From Polymyxa betae (Eukaryota > Endomyxa > Phytomyxea > Plasmodiophorida > Plasmodiophoridae): 39,732 nt of DNA. Below are positions 36,886 through 39,732 of the stretch, piece after piece. The first letter of the stretch is position 1; every line of letters begins with the position of its first letter. Location of the stretch: positions 1 to 39,732 of the forward strand of contig RBZT01000987.1 in NCBI GenBank assembly GCA_003693705.1. Direction: 5' to 3'. The notes beneath the pieces were generated by a model, which saw only the letters and a list, made by a program, of their open reading frames with translations, was not told the origin of the DNA and did not search any database. The translations under genes were made by a program, and so were the position numbers.

Positions 36886-37486
36886 ACCGTTTTCCCCCGC
36901 ACATAAGGCATATGCCTTATATTCAAGGGTGGATATTTTTTTGCCATTCTCGCCTACGGCAGTCTATCCCTCGAAGATAAGGCATATGCCCTGTATTCAA
37001 GGTAACGTAAAGTAGGCCTTCTATTCAAGGGTTCTACATTCCATTGTTGGTGAAAGTCCGTGTGCCTAATATTCGAGGTTTTTGACATTTGTTAGCATTT
37101 TGCAGCGCAGCGCAAGCTCTTTATTCAGATGTATCTGGAAGACGCGTCGTCTAAATTTTTTATGGCCCATTTACCTAATAATAAACTACAACCATATCTG
37201 ACACTGTCGGCCGTCCCGTCGCGCCGTCTCCTTCAACAGGTCCGCATTATACTTTTATTTCAATCTTTGCTCGGGGTTCTGAACCTCAATATCAATAAAA
37301 AAGGGCGGTACTAACGTTGAAAACTCTATTCATTTTATTGAGCTTCAAAAACCTGGGACCAGAATCCAATCCCTTGAATAGTGCGCACACCACGCAGTTT
37401 TCGAATAGAAGGCCCATGTGGCCATGTGTGCCTTCTTCCGGTACTCAAATACAAGGCACTGTGCCTTATGTGCGAGGGAAAACGGT
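36886..37486. mobile_element. Second inverted-repeat element, about 600 bp, arms of about 42 bp
   Basis: The left arm (36886-36927) starts ACCGTTTTCCCCCGCACATA, then AGGCATATGCCTTATATTCA. The right arm (37444-37486) is its reverse complement with a handful of differences. Each arm itself contains a small palindrome, AAGGCATATGCCTT on the left and AAGGCACTGTGCCTT on the right. Inside, TATTCAAGG-type words recur at 36919, 36993 and 37023. Plus-strand ORFs of 60-70 codons in the interior look like chance. No transposase seen. Confidence 0.65.
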
Positions 37487-37641
37487 AATTGTCGGCTATG
37501 AGTTCTTTCGGTCGAGCCCTAGGTAACCGTCGATGGCTTTCCAATATTACCGTCACGAAGGGTTTGAATGACGTTTCGAAATAGTGCTCTTGAAGATTAA
37601 GTTAGAATCGGAATAAAACCTCTTTCCCACAGATACTGTAT
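37487..37641. other. Spacer with a degenerate partial copy of the tandem unit
   Basis: Near 37593 GAAGATTAAGTTAGAATCGG resembles the inside of the following tandem unit; otherwise nothing recognised. Confidence 0.4.
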
Positions 37642-37808
37642 TTACGTTGAGTTACTTTGTTGAGGATTAAGTTTAGAGAGCGGAATCAATCAAAAACATT
37701 ACGTTGAGATACTTTCTTGAGGATAAAGTTAGAGAGCGGAATCAATCAAAATATTACGTTGAGATACTTTATTGAGGATTAAGTTAGAGAACGGAATCAA
37801 TCAAAAAC
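37642..37808. repeat. Minisatellite, three units of about 55-57 bp
   Basis: Units start at 37642, 37699 and 37754, each opening TTACGTTGAGATACTTT (first unit TTACGTTGAGTTACTTT) and containing TTGAGGATTAAG, AGAG(A)GCGGAATCAATCAAAA. Head-to-tail, no spacers between units, so not a CRISPR array. Lies just downstream of the GCR1_C ORF. Confidence 0.85.
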
Positions 37809-37885
37809 AAAACATAAGAGTGAAACAAAAACGTATCCTATCTGCCTAATAACCGGTACTTTGTAAGGAAACGAAGTCGATTGAA

Positions 37886-38188
37886 TTAGTCAAACTGATG
37901 CAGGGATTTGGAAAGCGCATCGAGTGATTTACCTTGGCTAACTCGAACTTGTTCTAATAATTCTGCTGCAGTTATACAGTTTGCCTTTGTCTCGCCACCA
38001 ATCATACCTTTTGCAGTTCTGAGCACTTCATTGACAATCGCCCGCCGGCGATTAAAGAATCTTTCCTTATTGCCGCGACACCAACGGGCCCCATATTTTG
38101 CCTCCAAATCCTTAACTGCCGGGCTTCCTGCCAAGCCTTCTGACCACTCACGCCAAAGATCGATAACCGACCGGCCGGATACCCCTGC
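37886..38188 (-). CDS. GCR1_C domain ORF, probably a transposon- or Crypton-derived fragment
   Basis: An open frame of 100 codons from 38188 to the stop at 37886 with no ATG at its beginning (a stop precedes it). It reads SVIDLWREWSEGLAGSPAVK, DLEAKYGARW, NKERFFNRRRAIVNEVLR and then a tail ending SKSLHQFD. This fits the GCR1_C DNA-binding domain pattern, in which W-x-E-W...GL.G.P.V..LE..YG..W is followed by a basic RRR.I+..+ helix. In fungi the domain occurs in Crypton-like elements and domesticated derivatives. An upstream minus frame (38189-38404) ends at that stop and has no family match. A partial or broken element remnant is likely. Confidence 0.6.
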   Translation of the reverse strand, partial: AGVSGRSVIDLWREWSEGLAGSPAVKDLEAKYGARWCRGNKERFFNRRRAIVNEVLRTAKGMIGGETKANCITAAELLEQVRVSQGKSLDALSKSLHQFD

Positions 38189-39061
38189 TCATTTTGTAAG
38201 CAGGCGGCTGGCAAATGCTTTCTTCATGTTCGTCCGTCGCATCCAACGTATTGCACTCCTGATCTTGAGCCTACGCAGCAGTGTCACTTGAAACACGAAC
38301 GATATCATCTCGATCCCGATGCATATTCCAATCATAGAGCTAGCGGTTTCGTCAGATCGCGATAATGTACACCTGCCGTGTGAGTCATCGTACCAGGACG
38401 CCACGTGATCGTGATGCCTTTATTTTTGTCATTAATAGAAGCGATTATACTTACCGCAACTCCGTGACCCTGCTTTTTTCTACGTTTGCCCTGCCAATTG
38501 GACCCCGAAAATTCGCAGGTGTTCAAGAGGCAGAAATTCGTAGGAAAATGCGTGGTTACGCATTTTTGCTATTAGGGGTTTGTCAGATAATTACGTAACG
38601 AACGTTGTAGGCAGAATAGTGGAATGAATGTATTGATCCGATAATAAATCACCAGGGCCCAATCTTTGGTCGGACCGATCATCTCCGTTCCGATCGCCGA
38701 TAGTCCGTGACCTTAAACTTTAGCGTGGTCTGCTATATATCCAGCACACCGCCTTCTCCAAGAACAAGTTCCAGTGACGAGAATGAACTTGGGTTATGAA
38801 TATTATAAAATAAAGAATTGATTGAGTTACGAAGCACCAGTAAAACCTACAGGACTACCCGCTGCCATCGGTATAAATACAAGTAGGAAAAAAGATCTAC
38901 TTCCTCAATTCCGCACTGTCGATGGAGGTAAAATATCCGTGCGGATAAATGGAATTACAGGGTGATTTGGGTTATTTTTCATAAATTCCAGTATGAGAGC
39001 ATCTCCACCGGTACGCTGTAAATTCGACGGTATATCTCCGGTTTTGCGTCTTGAATTGAGG
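38189..39061. other. Region between GCR1_C fragment and Gypsy fragment
   Basis: No gene recognised. ORFs of 60-77 codons on both strands lack family resemblance. A GGTATAAATACAAG at about 38870 is TATA-like and could mark a decayed LTR promoter, but no paired LTR was found. Confidence 0.35.
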
Positions 39062-39442
39062 CTACGGCAAATAGTTTGGCGCGTTAAGAAAGAATCGATT
39101 GCGAGATGAGTTTTCTCTATGTCGCAACCTTTCCATTTCAGTGATATGATAAATATCTTTATGCATATTAGTTAGGCTTTCAATTAATTTATTGGTAGCC
39201 TGTGATATAACATCAGATTCCACCTCAATTGGACTAATAGTTCCAATTTCTGGATGAAAGAAGATCGAATCGAGTGGGTTGTCAGCTGATAAACCAGTCA
39301 TGACTGTAATAGGTGTGCTACCCCCCAAGCGCTGTTGCGGCCTATGATTTACCGTAAACCCCGTAGAGCTGCCCCCCCGGATAGCTGGCCCCCATCGGAA
39401 CATTTGGCCACGGACAATAATTCCATTACACGATGGTAGCAA
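39062..39442 (-). mobile_element. Ty3/Gypsy pol fragment (region after the integrase core)
   Basis: A 126-codon frame containing NHRPQQRLGGSTPITVMTGL and ADNPLDSIF. In Gypsy pol the integrase core is followed by a similar 'LN....RLGG.+P...+TGL....PL' motif. A helical region (TNKLIESLTNMHKDIYHITE) and a basic RLRHRENSSRNRF follow. There is no preceding reverse transcriptase or integrase catalytic core in the window, and the frame is closed just upstream, so this is a decayed or truncated copy. Same strand as the gag fragment at the other edge. Confidence 0.65.
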
Positions 39443-39732
39443 TCGGAGATGGAGAAATTGTAGGCATTAATGCTAATACAAATGGCCGCTCCTGCGAGTC
39501 TCATAACTTTTGTGGCTCTTACATTTGTTCCGGCGACCTAGTTCACTTCAAGCCGGTGGTTGTCGACTTTGATGTCATGATGTCAGAATAGAGCTATTTC
39601 TATATCGTTACAATCAGGAGGACGCGCCGGTGCAGAATGCATAGTTTAAAAAGCCGCCAAAACTCATGGTAAAAAGTTTCCCGTAAACCTAGCCTGTAGC
39701 AAATTATTACTTTTGTGTCAATATTTGTAGAA
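39443..39732. other. Right edge, no gene recognised
   Basis: No convincing frame; may be degraded upstream pol sequence of the same Gypsy element. Confidence 0.35.

Noticed and set aside
37642-37808. CRISPR-like array
   Set aside because: Units are contiguous with no unique spacers, and the host is a eukaryote.

Overview
The window is nuclear DNA of a intron-rich eukaryote. Nearly every gene is split by short GT-AG introns, mostly about 40-110 bases, and the reading frames only make sense after splicing. I infer an early-diverging fungus or a close relative. Reasons: a PHO88/SND3-type ER protein, a 7TM receptor fused to an RGS domain, a bulb-lectin secreted protein, and a GCR1_C-domain ORF of the kind spread through zygomycete-grade fungi. 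Ubiquitin has Ser19, Asp24 and Ala57, which argues against an animal. This placement is inference; no rRNA or mitochondrial marker is present.

Layout. 1-700: end of a Ty3/Gypsy-like retrotransposon (gag N-terminus, minus) plus a short AT-rich tandem repeat. 700-9000: minus-strand genes: a doubtful ORF, a POT1-like telomere protein, a kidney-type glutaminase with ankyrin repeats, and an unidentified gene carrying a 112-bp tandem duplication. 9000-12200: a ubiquitin hydrolase with a UBP zinc finger (plus). 12200-18250: complex I subunit NDUFA1 (minus), the ESCRT-I subunit TSG101/Vps23 (plus), PHO88/SND3 (minus), an unidentified acidic/coiled protein (plus) and a half-length UTP6 (minus). 18250-20000: unexplained. 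20000-24900: mitochondrial stomatin-like protein 2 and a 7TM-RGS receptor (both minus). 25200-28700: HIRIP3-like histone chaperone (plus), ubiquitin-eL40 fusion (minus) and the 25-residue eL41 (plus). 28900-36100: a complete P4-ATPase lipid flippase (plus) facing a secreted bulb-lectin protein (minus). 36100-39732: a repeat island with two inverted-repeat elements, a tandem array, a GCR1_C ORF and a second Gypsy fragment.

Most genes are housekeeping and belong to different pathways (telomere, glutamine catabolism, ubiquitin, respiration, membrane traffic, ribosome, chromatin, lipid asymmetry), so the neighbourhood is not an operon-like system. I found no defined new system. The best leads are the multi-OB POT1, the animal-like glutaminase, the RGS domain with an insertion, the truncated UTP6, and the non-autonomous elements in the right-hand island. 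Exon boundaries were read by eye from splice signals and homology and should be treated as provisional.
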